This document shows positions 8,732 through 17,356 of a stretch of DNA of 64,000 bases, in pieces. How positions within the stretch are numbered: position 1 is the first letter of the stretch; each line of letters opens with the position of its first letter. Origin of the DNA: Photobacterium gaetbulicola Gung47 (lineage in GTDB: Bacteria; Pseudomonadota; Gammaproteobacteria; Enterobacterales; Vibrionaceae); assembly GCA_000940995.1 (NCBI GenBank), contig CP005974.1, positions 2,542,001-2,606,000 on the forward strand. The letters are read 5' to 3'. Made by a program: the position numbers and the translations under genes. Under the pieces are notes generated by a model. It was not told the origin of the DNA, searched no databases, and saw only the letters and a program-made list of their open reading frames with translations.

Positions 8732-9736
8732 ATGGCAACGATTAAAGATGTTGCACGTATGGCTGGTGTATCGACAACCACAGTCTCTCACGTGATTAAC
8801 AAAACGCGCTTTGTCGCAGAAGCAACGCAAAAGAAGGTATTGGCTGCGGTTGAAGAGTTGAATTACGCACCAAGTGCGGTTGCGCGAAGCCTGAAATGCA
8901 ACACAACAAGAACCATCGGTATGCTGGTAACCAAATCGACCAACCCTTTCTTTGCCGAAGTCGTTCACGGGGTTGAAGAGTTCTGCTATGGCGCCGGTTA
9001 CACTCTGATTTTGTGCAATACCGAAGGCAACCTATCGAAACAGCGTGATTACCTGCGCATGTTGGCCGAAAAGCGTGTTGATGGCTTGCTGGTGATGTGC
9101 TCGGATCTGGATGAACAGCTACTGGAGTTGCTCGAGCGTCAGAAAGAGACCCCTATGGTGATCATGGACTGGGGCCCAGAAAGTCCGCATACAGATAAAA
9201 TTCAGGATAACGCCGAGCTTGGCGGGTATGTGGCGACCAAGTTCTTTATTGAGCATGGCCACAAAACGATTGGTTGCTTAACGGGCCACAGCGAAAAGAC
9301 AGCTTGCCGCGAACGCCTGAAAGGCTACCGAAAAGCTATGGCTGAAGCCGGCCTTGAAGTTAAGGAAGAGTGGATCCTCGAAGGCGACTTCGAATGTGAA
9401 TCTGCCGTGGCTGCAGCCAAACAGTTCATTGCCATGGAAGAACGCCCTACGGCTATCTTCTGCTTCAACGATATCATGGCTATGGCAATGATCAGTACCT
9501 TCCAGCAGGCGGGAATTAACGTACCGGAAGACATCTCTATCGTCGGCTACGACAATATCGATTTGGCCCCGTATTTCTCGCCGCCACTGACGACTATCCA
9601 CCAACCGAAACGTCGTCTGGGCAAGAGTGCTGTTGAAATTCTGATGCAACGCGTAAAAGACAAAGAGCACGCACCCCAAGTGTTTGAAATGATACCTGAA
9701 CTGGTGATCCGCAAATCGGTGAAGAAACTTAACTAA
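8732..9736 (+). CDS. purR: purine repressor PurR (LacI family)
   Basis: 334 residues. The N-terminal helix-turn-helix MATIKDVARMAGVSTTTVSH and hinge helix YAPSAVARSLK match E. coli PurR closely, including the STTTVSHV recognition helix. The effector domain keeps PurR-like stretches (KRVDGLLVMCS, MVIMDWG, SIVGYDNIDLAPYFSPPLTT). It represses purine synthesis genes when bound to hypoxanthine or guanine. It stands alone, followed by a strong terminator; the leader holds a long hairpin and a possible PurR site. Confidence 0.94.
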   Translation: MATIKDVARMAGVSTTTVSHVINKTRFVAEATQKKVLAAVEELNYAPSAVARSLKCNTTRTIGMLVTKSTNPFFAEVVHGVEEFCYGAGYTLILCNTEGNLSKQRDYLRMLAEKRVDGLLVMCSDLDEQLLELLERQKETPMVIMDWGPESPHTDKIQDNAELGGYVATKFFIEHGHKTIGCLTGHSEKTACRERLKGYRKAMAEAGLEVKEEWILEGDFECESAVAAAKQFIAMEERPTAIFCFNDIMAMAMISTFQQAGINVPEDISIVGYDNIDLAPYFSPPLTTIHQPKRRLGKSAVEILMQRVKDKEHAPQVFEMIPELVIRKSVKKLN

Positions 9737-9768
9737 GTATCCGGTATCGTTTACTTTTTTGGAATTAG

Positions 9769-9796
9769 AACGGAGGCATTGGCCTCCGTTTTTTTA
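9769..9796 (+). terminator. Rho-independent terminator after purR
   Basis: Perfect 9-bp stem AACGGAGGC / GCCTCCGTT with loop ATTG, followed by a run of T. Confidence 0.9.
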
Positions 9797-9940
9797 TCCA
9801 ATTGCACTGTGTTAAATATTGGCTTTTGGGACAAAAATATTCATTCATAAACAAAATTAGCTGTTAATTTCTGGAATCAACATCACATTTCGAAAGTTGC
9901 GATCAAGTTCAAAAATATCATATGAGATATTCTTAAAATG

Positions 9941-10049
9941 TCACGAACAAGGCAAACCTACCGAAAGGTAGGGACGCAAAGCTTCCGGCCTAAGAGTCGT
10001 CGGAGTTTTTATGAACTCAGTCAACTTATGGTAGCGGGGTTGCCGATGG
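9941..10049 (+). promoter_or_regulatory. cyclic di-GMP-I riboswitch (GEMM-I) in the tfoY leader
   Basis: The hallmark segments of the GEMM-I aptamer occur in order: CACGAACAAGGCAAACC, a CCTACC-GAAA-GGTAGG hairpin with GNRA tetraloop, GGGACGCAAAGCTTCCGGCC, a variable P3 stem and GGTAGCGGGGTTGCCGATGG. It lies 122 nt before tfoY, as does the well-studied Vc2 element of V. cholerae. It binds cyclic di-GMP and adjusts tfoY expression to the second-messenger level. Confidence 0.96.
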
Positions 10050-10064
10050 ATATAGCAGCTAACA

Positions 10065-10089
10065 TCAGGAAAATCTTACTTTTTCCTGA
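10065..10089 (+). promoter_or_regulatory. hairpin downstream of the riboswitch aptamer (possible expression platform)
   Basis: Perfect 9-bp stem TCAGGAAAA / TTTTCCTGA with a 7-nt loop, 16 nt after the aptamer. No U-tract follows, so it is not a simple terminator; it may be part of the switching structure. Confidence 0.5.
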
Positions 10090-10171
10090 CAGTGTAATGT
10101 AATGATATTTGCTATTCTTGAATCCTCGCTCTGTTGTTAGGTGACCCGAGAAACTTTCACCGAGAAGAAGC

Positions 10172-10762
10172 ATGGACAAACCAATTTTAAAAGAATCTTT
10201 ACGCCTTTTTAGTTGTTTCGATAACGTTAAATCTCGTTCAATGTTTGGTGGTTTTGGGATTTTCGCGGGTGAAACAATGTTTGCACTCGTTGTAAATGAC
10301 AAACTTCATCTTCGCGCCAACGCAAAAAACGAACAAGAATATAAAAAGGCAGGGCTAAAGCCTTATATTTATAAAAAACGCGGCTTTCCAGTCGTAACAA
10401 AACATTACGCCATCCCAGATGAATGGTGGAATAACACTGGAAAGATCATTGAGCAAGCAACCCGTTCTCTTGATGCAGCTAAAGTTGATAAAGAAACAAA
10501 AGAAAAATCATCACCAGATCGAATAAAAGATCTACCAAACCTTCGCCTTGCAAATGAGAGAATGCTTAAAAAGGCTGGTATTTGTACAGTCGATGATTTA
10601 ATGGAAGCAGGCTCAATCAATGCCTTTAAAGCATTGCAGGACAGCCACCAAGGCACGGTCAGTATCGACTTGCTTTGGGCGCTAGAGGGAGCGATAAGCG
10701 GCCAACATTGGTCTGTAATTCCTAAAGATCGTCGCTCTGAGTTGCTAGCGAAATTAAGCTAG
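10172..10762 (+). CDS. tfoY: TfoX/Sxy family regulator TfoY
   Basis: 196 residues with an N-terminal TfoX_N domain (SLRLFSCFDNVKSRSMFGGF, about 8-95) and a C-terminal TfoX_C helix-hairpin domain (IKDLPNLRLANERMLKKAGI, about 115-195). In vibrios the riboswitch-linked paralogue is TfoY, which promotes type VI secretion and motility genes, while TfoX drives natural competence. The riboswitch upstream identifies this copy as TfoY. Start at the ATG after AGAAGAAG. Monocistronic with its own terminator. Confidence 0.93.
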   Translation: MDKPILKESLRLFSCFDNVKSRSMFGGFGIFAGETMFALVVNDKLHLRANAKNEQEYKKAGLKPYIYKKRGFPVVTKHYAIPDEWWNNTGKIIEQATRSLDAAKVDKETKEKSSPDRIKDLPNLRLANERMLKKAGICTVDDLMEAGSINAFKALQDSHQGTVSIDLLWALEGAISGQHWSVIPKDRRSELLAKLS

Positions 10763-10781
10763 CACGACGAGTTTCATATAT

Positions 10782-10816
10782 AAAAAGAGATCGTGAAGGT
10801 CTCTTTTTTTTATTTT
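10782..10816 (+). terminator. Rho-independent terminator after tfoY
   Basis: Stem AAAAAGAGA / TCTCTTTTT with a 9-nt loop, followed by a long T-rich tract. Confidence 0.85.
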
Positions 10817-10825
10817 TTACGTCAA

Positions 10826-10949
10826 TGACAAGTGTCAACAATCAAGCATTCCTTCGCCATTTTTTTGTCAATTTTCACTAAAAATTGAATTAACTCACAA
10901 CACTGTTTATAAATTGCTCAACACCCTTTAATTGCAAACTGACACTTGT
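10826..10949. repeat. inverted 10-bp repeats before the 130-residue membrane protein
   Basis: ACAAGTGTCA (10828-10837, within the near-palindrome TGACAAGTGTCA) recurs inverted as TGACACTTGT at 10940-10949, 35 nt before the next gene. This could be a pair of operator sites for an unidentified regulator. Confidence 0.4.
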
Positions 10950-10983
10950 AAAATATGTTTCGAAATAACAACGGAGGGTAACT

Positions 10984-11376
10984 ATGAACTGTTCCAAACC
11001 TTTTCCAGGACAAAGTGATCAAATGTTCAAGGATAAGTTTGGCAAGTGGCCGCGAATTATGCGCCTGCTTGTTTTGTTCAGCCTACTTCCTCCTTTGCTA
11101 GCGTTCATCCTTGTACAAAATAGCATCACTAGCTATCAATCGCTTCAGCCACTATTGATACCTATAGCCAGCTTAAATGCCCTGCTATTATTTTGGGGGT
11201 TGCTACTCAAGATCAGAGCTCGCAAGTATTGGTACCGGAATTATCACATAGGTAAAACTATGCTACTTGCCTTTATCCCTTTGATGGCAAGCGGCTATAT
11301 AGTGCTCACGGAACTTGCTTCAGACAAGGTCATCAACCAACCTAAGCCCCAGGTTGTACAAATATCGGTCAACTAA
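10984..11376 (+). CDS. hypothetical membrane protein
   Basis: 130 residues after a strong ribosome site (ACGGAGGG). Three hydrophobic stretches near residues 26-43 (LLVLFSLLPPLLAFILV), 55-75 (LLIPIASLNALLLFWGLLL) and 92-108 (MLLAFIPLMASGYIVL) suggest an inner-membrane protein with a basic loop (KIRARKYWYR) between the last two. I do not recognise a family. Inverted repeats upstream suggest dedicated control. It is separated from ynjA by about 140 nt, so it may or may not be co-transcribed. Confidence 0.7.
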   Translation: MNCSKPFPGQSDQMFKDKFGKWPRIMRLLVLFSLLPPLLAFILVQNSITSYQSLQPLLIPIASLNALLLFWGLLLKIRARKYWYRNYHIGKTMLLAFIPLMASGYIVLTELASDKVINQPKPQVVQISVN

Positions 11377-11515
11377 ACCTCTTTTTTGGTGATTGCGTGA
11401 AATAATTTGCCACTTCATTAGGTCTTTGTCTCATAACTACCTGATAATTTCAGTAATAATTACTGCCACTGATTCTATAAGCTCTAGTGGCATAACTAAG
11501 AGACAAGAGGCTACC

Positions 11516-12103
11516 GTGCGCATCTCCGCCAAAGAAAACTATTCGTTATTTATCAAGCCGCTGTTATGGCTGCAAAAACGCCATTACGGCAAAGTCCTTA
11601 ACCCAGCTAAGCTTTGGGGGCGGCGGCCTACCCTATTCTGGCTGGTTGCCGGCTTCTTCGGCTACCTAGATCGCCGCTCTTCCCCGTTGAGTCCGACCCT
11701 TCGCTCACTGATTTGTGTACGGGTATCGCAATTGAATGATTGTGAGTTTTGTGTTGATGCCAACGGCATGAAGCTTGCCGAGCGCTGCGACTCTGTCGAG
11801 AAAATCAAAGCATTGGCTCACTGGCAGCACAGTGATCTTTTTGATCAGCAAGAACGTGCGGTACTGAATTATGTAGAAGCCATGACGATTACCGGGCAAC
11901 GTGTTACGGATGAGATGCTGGCAACCCTAAAACAATGGTTCGATGATGATGCTATTGTTGACTTAACGGCCTTGGTGGCATTCCAAAACTTATCGGCGAA
12001 ATTTAACACCGCGCTCGACGTACCAAAGCAAGATTTCTGCTCACTACCCATTCAACCGAGTGATATACAGCCCTCTGAGGCCCCTACGCATACGGACAAA
12101 TAA
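11516..12103 (+). CDS. ynjA: YnjA-like carboxymuconolactone decarboxylase / AhpD-fold protein
   Basis: 195 residues from the GTG at 11516, chosen because AAGAGG lies just before it and the protein then aligns with E. coli YnjA (LWLQKRHYGKVLNPAKLWGR). Longer upstream reading has no family similarity. The AhpD-type redox motif CEFCVDAN (CxxC, about residues 74-77) is present, suggesting thiol peroxidase-type or related redox activity; the substrate is unknown. It begins a ynjA-ynjB-ynjC-ynjD-ynjF series, with a flavoprotein fusion inserted after it. Confidence 0.9.
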   Translation: MRISAKENYSLFIKPLLWLQKRHYGKVLNPAKLWGRRPTLFWLVAGFFGYLDRRSSPLSPTLRSLICVRVSQLNDCEFCVDANGMKLAERCDSVEKIKALAHWQHSDLFDQQERAVLNYVEAMTITGQRVTDEMLATLKQWFDDDAIVDLTALVAFQNLSAKFNTALDVPKQDFCSLPIQPSDIQPSEAPTHTDK

Positions 12104-12115
12104 CAGGAGCAAGCT

Positions 12116-14380
12116 ATGGACAGAAAAAAACTGCTGGTGATCAGCGTTGTCGTTTCCCTGATCGCTGCTTGGTTTCTCTTTGATCTTGGCCAATATTTCA
12201 CGCTGGAACAAGCCAAGGCACAGCAGCTGGCGCTGACTGATACCATCCATGCCAAACCGTTTTTATCTAGCCTGGCTTACTTTGTCTTGTATATCGTAGT
12301 CACTGCACTTTCATTGCCTGGGGCTGTTATCATGACCCTGCTCGGCGCGGCTCTGTTTGGATTCTGGTGGAGCCTGCTGCTGGTCTCGTTTGCCAGCAGT
12401 ATCGGCGCGACCCTGGCTTTCTTGTTCAGTCGCTATATCTTGCGCGATTGGGTTCAGGCTAACTTCGGCCACCGCTTGTCAGCGATAAACCGTGGCATCG
12501 AAAAAGACGGTGCTTTTTACCTTTTTACCTTGCGCCTGATCCCGGTGTTTCCGTTTTTCATCGTCAACCTGCTGATGGGTCTGACACCTATCACCACCCG
12601 GATGTATTACTTTGTCAGCCAGCTGGGTATGCTCGCCGGGACCGCTGTCTACATTAATGCCGGTACCCAACTGGGTCAGATTGACAGTCTGAGCGGTATT
12701 GTCTCAGCGCCAGTACTGGTATCTTTTGCCCTATTGGGTATCTTCCCGCTTATTGCCAAAACCTTCATGCAAGCGATCAACCAGCGCCGTGTTTATGCCC
12801 AATGGAATAAGCCTGCCTGCTTTGAGCAAAATATGGTGGTGATCGGTGCGGGCGCCGGTGGTTTGGTCAGTGCTTACATTGCAGCAGCCGTGAAAGCCAA
12901 AGTGACTTTGATTGAGCGCCATAAAATGGGGGGCGACTGCCTAAACACCGGTTGCGTACCATCCAAAGCCATCATCCGAGCAGCACACACTATGGCTGAA
13001 ATCAGCCGTGCCAACGAATTCGGCATCCAAACCGGTGAGGCCAAGGTCGATTTTGCCAAGGTAATGAATCGGGTTCATGAAGTTATCGGCAAAATAGAGC
13101 CCCATGACAGCGTCGAGCGCTACAGTAAACTGGGCGTAAACTGTGTAGCCGGTGAAGCCACTATCCTGTCGCCTTGGGAGGTAGAGGTAAATGGCGAGCG
13201 CATAACCACCCGTAATATTATCATTGCCACCGGAGCCCGTCCGCTGGTACCGAATATTCCTGGCTTGGATAAGATCAACTACCTCACGTCCGACTCAATC
13301 TGGTCACTGACCGAACAACCTCAGCGCCTATTAGTACTGGGGGGGGGGCCAATTGGCTGTGAGCTGGCACAAAGCTTTCAGCGACTTGGCAGCGATGTCA
13401 CCTTGGTGGAAATGGCCGATCAGCTGCTCATTCGTGAGGATAGTGATGCCGCCGCCTTGGTTAAGTCCAGCTTAGAACAAGATGGTGTAGACATTAGAAC
13501 CGCACATAAAGCCGTTAAATTCGAGCGTGTTAGCGATGAACATGGAAAAGAGCAACAACGTGTACTGCTCGAAACCGCCAACGGTGAGTCACTAACTGTT
13601 GAGTTTGATACCGTGATGTTGGCACTAGGTCGTGTTGCCAATGTGCAAGGCTTCGGCCTTGAGAAGTTAGGCATAACCACCTCTGAGCGTGGCACTGTCG
13701 AGGTTAATGAGTACCTGCAAACCAAATACCCGAATATCTTTGCCGTTGGGGATGTCGCAGGTCCATTTCAATTAACGCATGCTGCCGCTCACCAAGCATG
13801 GTATGCCGCAGTGAATGGGTTATTCGGTCAGTTCAAGAAATTCAAGGCCGATTACTCAGTACTGCCTGCCGTGACTTATACTTCACCTGAAATCGCTCGG
13901 GTGGGTCTCAATGAAAAAGAAGCCAAGCAACAAGGTATTGATTTTGATATTGTTAACTACGGAATTGATGACCTAGACCGTGCAATTACCGATGGTGAAG
14001 ATCATGGTTTCATCAAGGTGATCACACCAAAGGGCAAGGACAAAATCCTAGGGGCAACGATTGTTGGTCATAATGCTGGTGAATTGCTTGCGGAATTTAC
14101 CCTTGCCATGCGCCACGGCCTTGGTTTGAACAAAATCCTAGGTACCGTACACCCTTACCCCACCATGAGCGAGGCGGCAAAATATACCGCAGGGGCTTGG
14201 AAACAGGCGAACGCACCGCAAGGACTGCTGACGCTGGTGGAAAAATACCAGCGCTGGATGCGTAAAGACAATAAGGCTCAAGCCGGCGGGCAGGTAGAAA
14301 TGACCAAGGCCAAGCTTCCACTTAAAACGGTTGAAGCACCACCCAAGCGCAGCAACGAAAGCGCGCTGAGCGAAAAATAG
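12116..14380 (+). CDS. fusion: TVP38/TMEM64 (DedA-like) membrane domain + FAD disulfide oxidoreductase
   Basis: 754 residues. Residues 1 to about 225 form a TVP38/TMEM64 (SNARE-associated/VTT) membrane domain with several helices and the family stretch RLIPVFPFFIVNLLMGLTPI. From about 240 a class I pyridine nucleotide-disulfide oxidoreductase follows: FAD-binding MVVIGAGAGGLVSA, redox pair C275/C280 in GGDCLNTGCVPSKA, NAD(P)-binding LVLGGGPIGCEL, FAD motif NIFAVGDVAG and the C-terminal HPYPTMSE catalytic motif. It is close to mercuric reductase or lipoamide dehydrogenase in plan, but no N-terminal heavy-metal domain or mer gene is present, so the substrate is unknown. A run of ten G at 13339-13348 encodes the GGG of the NAD(P) motif. 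It sits 12 nt after ynjA. Confidence 0.9.
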   Translation: MDRKKLLVISVVVSLIAAWFLFDLGQYFTLEQAKAQQLALTDTIHAKPFLSSLAYFVLYIVVTALSLPGAVIMTLLGAALFGFWWSLLLVSFASSIGATLAFLFSRYILRDWVQANFGHRLSAINRGIEKDGAFYLFTLRLIPVFPFFIVNLLMGLTPITTRMYYFVSQLGMLAGTAVYINAGTQLGQIDSLSGIVSAPVLVSFALLGIFPLIAKTFMQAINQRRVYAQWNKPACFEQNMVVIGAGAGGLVSAYIAAAVKAKVTLIERHKMGGDCLNTGCVPSKAIIRAAHTMAEISRANEFGIQTGEAKVDFAKVMNRVHEVIGKIEPHDSVERYSKLGVNCVAGEATILSPWEVEVNGERITTRNIIIATGARPLVPNIPGLDKINYLTSDSIWSLTEQPQRLLVLGGGPIGCELAQSFQRLGSDVTLVEMADQLLIREDSDAAALVKSSLEQDGVDIRTAHKAVKFERVSDEHGKEQQRVLLETANGESLTVEFDTVMLALGRVANVQGFGLEKLGITTSERGTVEVNEYLQTKYPNIFAVGDVAGPFQLTHAAAHQAWYAAVNGLFGQFKKFKADYSVLPAVTYTSPEIARVGLNEKEAKQQGIDFDIVNYGIDDLDRAITDGEDHGFIKVITPKGKDKILGATIVGHNAGELLAEFTLAMRHGLGLNKILGTVHPYPTMSEAAKYTAGAWKQANAPQGLLTLVEKYQRWMRKDNKAQAGGQVEMTKAKLPLKTVEAPPKRSNESALSEK

Positions 14381-14394
14381 GGATAGAACAGATC

Positions 14395-15570
14395 ATGAAA
14401 AAAACATTCCTTGGGCTAGCACTTGCATTGGCCTCTGGCCTCAGCACGGCAGCAGTATCCAATGAACCCGAGCAAAATTGGGATGAGATTGTCAAACAAG
14501 CCAATGGGCAAACCGTCTATTTCAATGCTTGGGGAGGCAGCCAAGAAATCAATGACTATGTACGCTGGGCCGGCCGTCAGCTTCAGTCACAGTACGGGAT
14601 CAGCCTCAAACACGTTAAAGTTGCCGACATTGCCGAGACCACCCAGCGCCTACTGGCAGAAAAAGCCGCAGGCAAACACCAAGGGGGGAGTGTTGATCTG
14701 GTTTGGATCAACGGTGAAAACTTCCGTTCGATGAAACACAGCAACCTACTTTATGGCCCATTTACCCAACAACTGCCGAACTGGCAATATGTCGATACCC
14801 GGCTGCCGATTGATGAAGACTTCACCGAGCCAACGGCTGGTTTGGAAGCACCGTGGGGTGTCGGCCAATTGGTCTTTATTCATGATAAAGAAACACTGAA
14901 CAACCCACCGAAGAATTTTGCTGAGCTGCTGAGCTTGGCCAGAGCCTTCCCGGGCAAGGTGAGCTACCCGCAGCCGCCAGAGTTTCATGGCAGCAGCTTC
15001 CTAAAAGCCGCGCTGCTTGAGCTGACCGATGAGCCGGATTCACTCTACACCGCAATCGATAGCCAAACGCAGCGCCAGCGTTTTGAGCAAGTGACGGCAC
15101 CGTTGTGGCATTACCTGGATCAGCTCCATCCCGTTGCCTGGCAACAGGGTAAACGCTTTCCGTCGGGGACCAGTGAGACTATCCAGCTACTCGATGATCA
15201 GCAGCTGCTGTTGGCCATTACGTTCAATCCCAATGCTGCCAATGCTGCGATAGAAAATGGTAACCTGGTAGACACAGCTCAAACCTACGCCTTTGAGCAA
15301 GGTGCATTGTCCAATATCCACTTCTTGGCGATCCCCTGGAATGCCCAGGCAAAAGAGGGCGCTCTGGTGACAATCAATTTCCTGATGAGCCCGGAAGCAC
15401 AGGCGCGCAAGGCTGATGCCAAAATATGGGGGGACCCATCTGTTTTGAAGCCTGAATCTCTTGCAAATAGCGGTGCGCAAGGTTTTTCATTGTTCAAGTC
15501 AATTCCTGAACCACACCCAAGCTGGCTGACCGCCATTGAATTGGAATGGCAAAAACGCTACGGCAGCTAA
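14395..15570 (+). CDS. ynjB: ABC transporter substrate-binding protein, YnjB family
   Basis: 391 residues. A signal peptide (MKKTFLGLALALASGLSTAAV) is followed by the YnjB-type binding fold (VYFNAWGGSQEINDYVRWAG; GGSVDLVWINGENFR). The ligand is not established for this family; similarity to thiamine/iron/polyamine-type binding proteins is only general. It lies 14 nt after the oxidoreductase and is separated from ynjC by a GC-rich UUCG hairpin. Confidence 0.9.
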   Translation: MKKTFLGLALALASGLSTAAVSNEPEQNWDEIVKQANGQTVYFNAWGGSQEINDYVRWAGRQLQSQYGISLKHVKVADIAETTQRLLAEKAAGKHQGGSVDLVWINGENFRSMKHSNLLYGPFTQQLPNWQYVDTRLPIDEDFTEPTAGLEAPWGVGQLVFIHDKETLNNPPKNFAELLSLARAFPGKVSYPQPPEFHGSSFLKAALLELTDEPDSLYTAIDSQTQRQRFEQVTAPLWHYLDQLHPVAWQQGKRFPSGTSETIQLLDDQQLLLAITFNPNAANAAIENGNLVDTAQTYAFEQGALSNIHFLAIPWNAQAKEGALVTINFLMSPEAQARKADAKIWGDPSVLKPESLANSGAQGFSLFKSIPEPHPSWLTAIELEWQKRYGS

Positions 15571-15591
15571 AATTAAAAGGCTAAGCCTTAC

Positions 15592-15613
15592 GGGTGGGAG
15601 TTCGCTCCCACCC
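15592..15613 (+). other. intercistronic UUCG hairpin between ynjB and ynjC
   Basis: Perfect 9-bp stem GGGTGGGAG / CTCCCACCC closed by TTCG, an unusually stable tetraloop. No U-tract follows, so it probably protects the upstream binding-protein message or lowers permease expression instead of stopping transcription fully. Confidence 0.75.
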
Positions 15614-15625
15614 AATGAGTAATTT

Positions 15626-17356
15626 ATGATTCATCTATTTTTTATTTTTGCCCTTCTTCTCTGCTTTTTACCCTTATTACCAGGCATGGTAGGACTGCTG
15701 CTTCCTTCGCTATCATGGATCCCGACGCTTGGCTTTGATAGTGTCAGCATCTCGGCATTTTATGATGTGGCCACTTGGCCTAACCTCTCAGCATCAATTG
15801 CCTTAAGCTTGTCCACAGGGCTTGGCAGCACCGTACTTGCGCTTTTTTTCACCTACACCATTCTAAAGCGTTACTGGGGAACATCACGTTGGCTGAAGCT
15901 CGAACGTACCCTCTCCCCCATGTTGGCCATGCCGCATGTCGCTTTTGCCATCGGCTTTTCCTTGCTGTTTTCTCCTACCGGTTGGGTTTTCAGGCTCATC
16001 GGTGCGCTGGGCATCTCGGATGTAGCGGGGATAGACCTTATCCAAAACAATCTTATCCAGGACAACTACGGGATTGGCCTGATGTTGGCTCTTGCCATCA
16101 AAGAAACGCCGTTTTTGATTATCATGAGTATTCCTATCCTCAAGCAGCTCAATGTGGAACAACTCAGTAAAGTATCTGCCAGCTTAGGCTACAGTCATCT
16201 GGAAACGTGGCGAAAAGTGATTATACCGCAGTGGCTTCCCAAATTGCGCCTCCCCCTGTTTGCTGTGGCCGCGTATGGCTTATCGGTCGTCGACATTGCT
16301 CTGATTCTGGGCCCAACACGCCCTGCAACCTTGTCGGTGTTGGTATGGCAATGGTTTAACGACCCCGACCTTCAACAGCTTCCCCGTGCGGCTGCGGGCG
16401 CCAGCCTGCTACTTTTCATTACTGCAGCCAGCCTCGGTTTGATCCGACTGGTCGAGTGGCTTAGCTTCAAACACCAGCGCGGTTGGATAACCAAAGGTGC
16501 AAAAGCAGTCAAAAACGCCAAGCGAAATCCTATACGTCACCTAGCGTTATACAGCCCATTCATCGCTATTCCAGTTCTGATCGTGCCGCTGTTGTTCGTC
16601 TGGTCTTTTGCCCATCGATGGCGCTTTCCAGATTTGCTACCAAGTCGCTACAGTGAGCGTTTTTGGCTGCAAGAGCTGCCAACCTTGACCGACCTAATAA
16701 GTACTAGCCTGTTACTGGCGTTTGTATCCAGCGCACTCGCTTTGATCTTAGTGATTGCTTGTCTTGAGTATCGCCAGAAGTTTCAACGAGCACTCCCCGC
16801 CTGGCTAATCGCGATTCCGCTGGTTACGCCACAACTTTCGCTGCTGTTTGGGATCCAGATTGTGACGTACATCATTCCCGGCCAACACTACTGGCTGTGG
16901 GTCAGTTGGAGCCACTTGATTTTTGTCTTCCCTTATATGTATCTCGCCTTGGATGGTGCTTGGCGCAGCTATGACGTCCGTCTTGACCAATGCAGTCGCA
17001 GCCTAGGCCTAACCGCTTGGCAAACTTGGTGGCGGGTGAAGCGAGCTCAGGTTCAGCCAGCTATCATATTTGGGCTTGCTATTGGCATCAGTGTCAGTCT
17101 TGCCCAATATTTACCGACTCAAATGCTGGGTGCAGGACGGATCAGTACACTCACTACCGAGGCTGTCGCCCTTGCCAGCGGCCAAGACCGCAGGGTCATG
17201 GCGATTTATGGCTTGCTGCAGGGTATATTGCCATTCATTTTCTTTACCCTGGCGATAGTCGCAAACCGCCTGAGTTATCGCTGGCGACACTATCGTCAGT
17301 ATTCGCTACAAAACACTCATATATCCAATAAATCAAAGGAGTACACTCACGGATGA
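15626..17356 (+). CDS. ynjC: ABC transporter permease, YnjC family
   Basis: 576 residues, a fused two-domain permease with about twelve membrane helices. Each half carries an ATPase-docking EAA-like loop (VSASLGYSHLETWRKVIIPQ near 184-203 and CSRSLGLTAWQTWWRVKRAQ near 457-476). It pairs with YnjB and YnjD. Its end overlaps the ynjD start (ATGA), so the two are translationally coupled. Confidence 0.9.
   Translation: MIHLFFIFALLLCFLPLLPGMVGLLLPSLSWIPTLGFDSVSISAFYDVATWPNLSASIALSLSTGLGSTVLALFFTYTILKRYWGTSRWLKLERTLSPMLAMPHVAFAIGFSLLFSPTGWVFRLIGALGISDVAGIDLIQNNLIQDNYGIGLMLALAIKETPFLIIMSIPILKQLNVEQLSKVSASLGYSHLETWRKVIIPQWLPKLRLPLFAVAAYGLSVVDIALILGPTRPATLSVLVWQWFNDPDLQQLPRAAAGASLLLFITAASLGLIRLVEWLSFKHQRGWITKGAKAVKNAKRNPIRHLALYSPFIAIPVLIVPLLFVWSFAHRWRFPDLLPSRYSERFWLQELPTLTDLISTSLLLAFVSSALALILVIACLEYRQKFQRALPAWLIAIPLVTPQLSLLFGIQIVTYIIPGQHYWLWVSWSHLIFVFPYMYLALDGAWRSYDVRLDQCSRSLGLTAWQTWWRVKRAQVQPAIIFGLAIGISVSLAQYLPTQMLGAGRISTLTTEAVALASGQDRRVMAIYGLLQGILPFIFFTLAIVANRLSYRWRHYRQYSLQNTHISNKSKEYTHG

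Noticed and set aside
12116..14380. Calling the fusion a mercuric reductase (merA)
   Set aside because: No heavy-metal N-terminal domain, no merR/merT/merP, and a membrane domain instead; only the flavoprotein core is similar.
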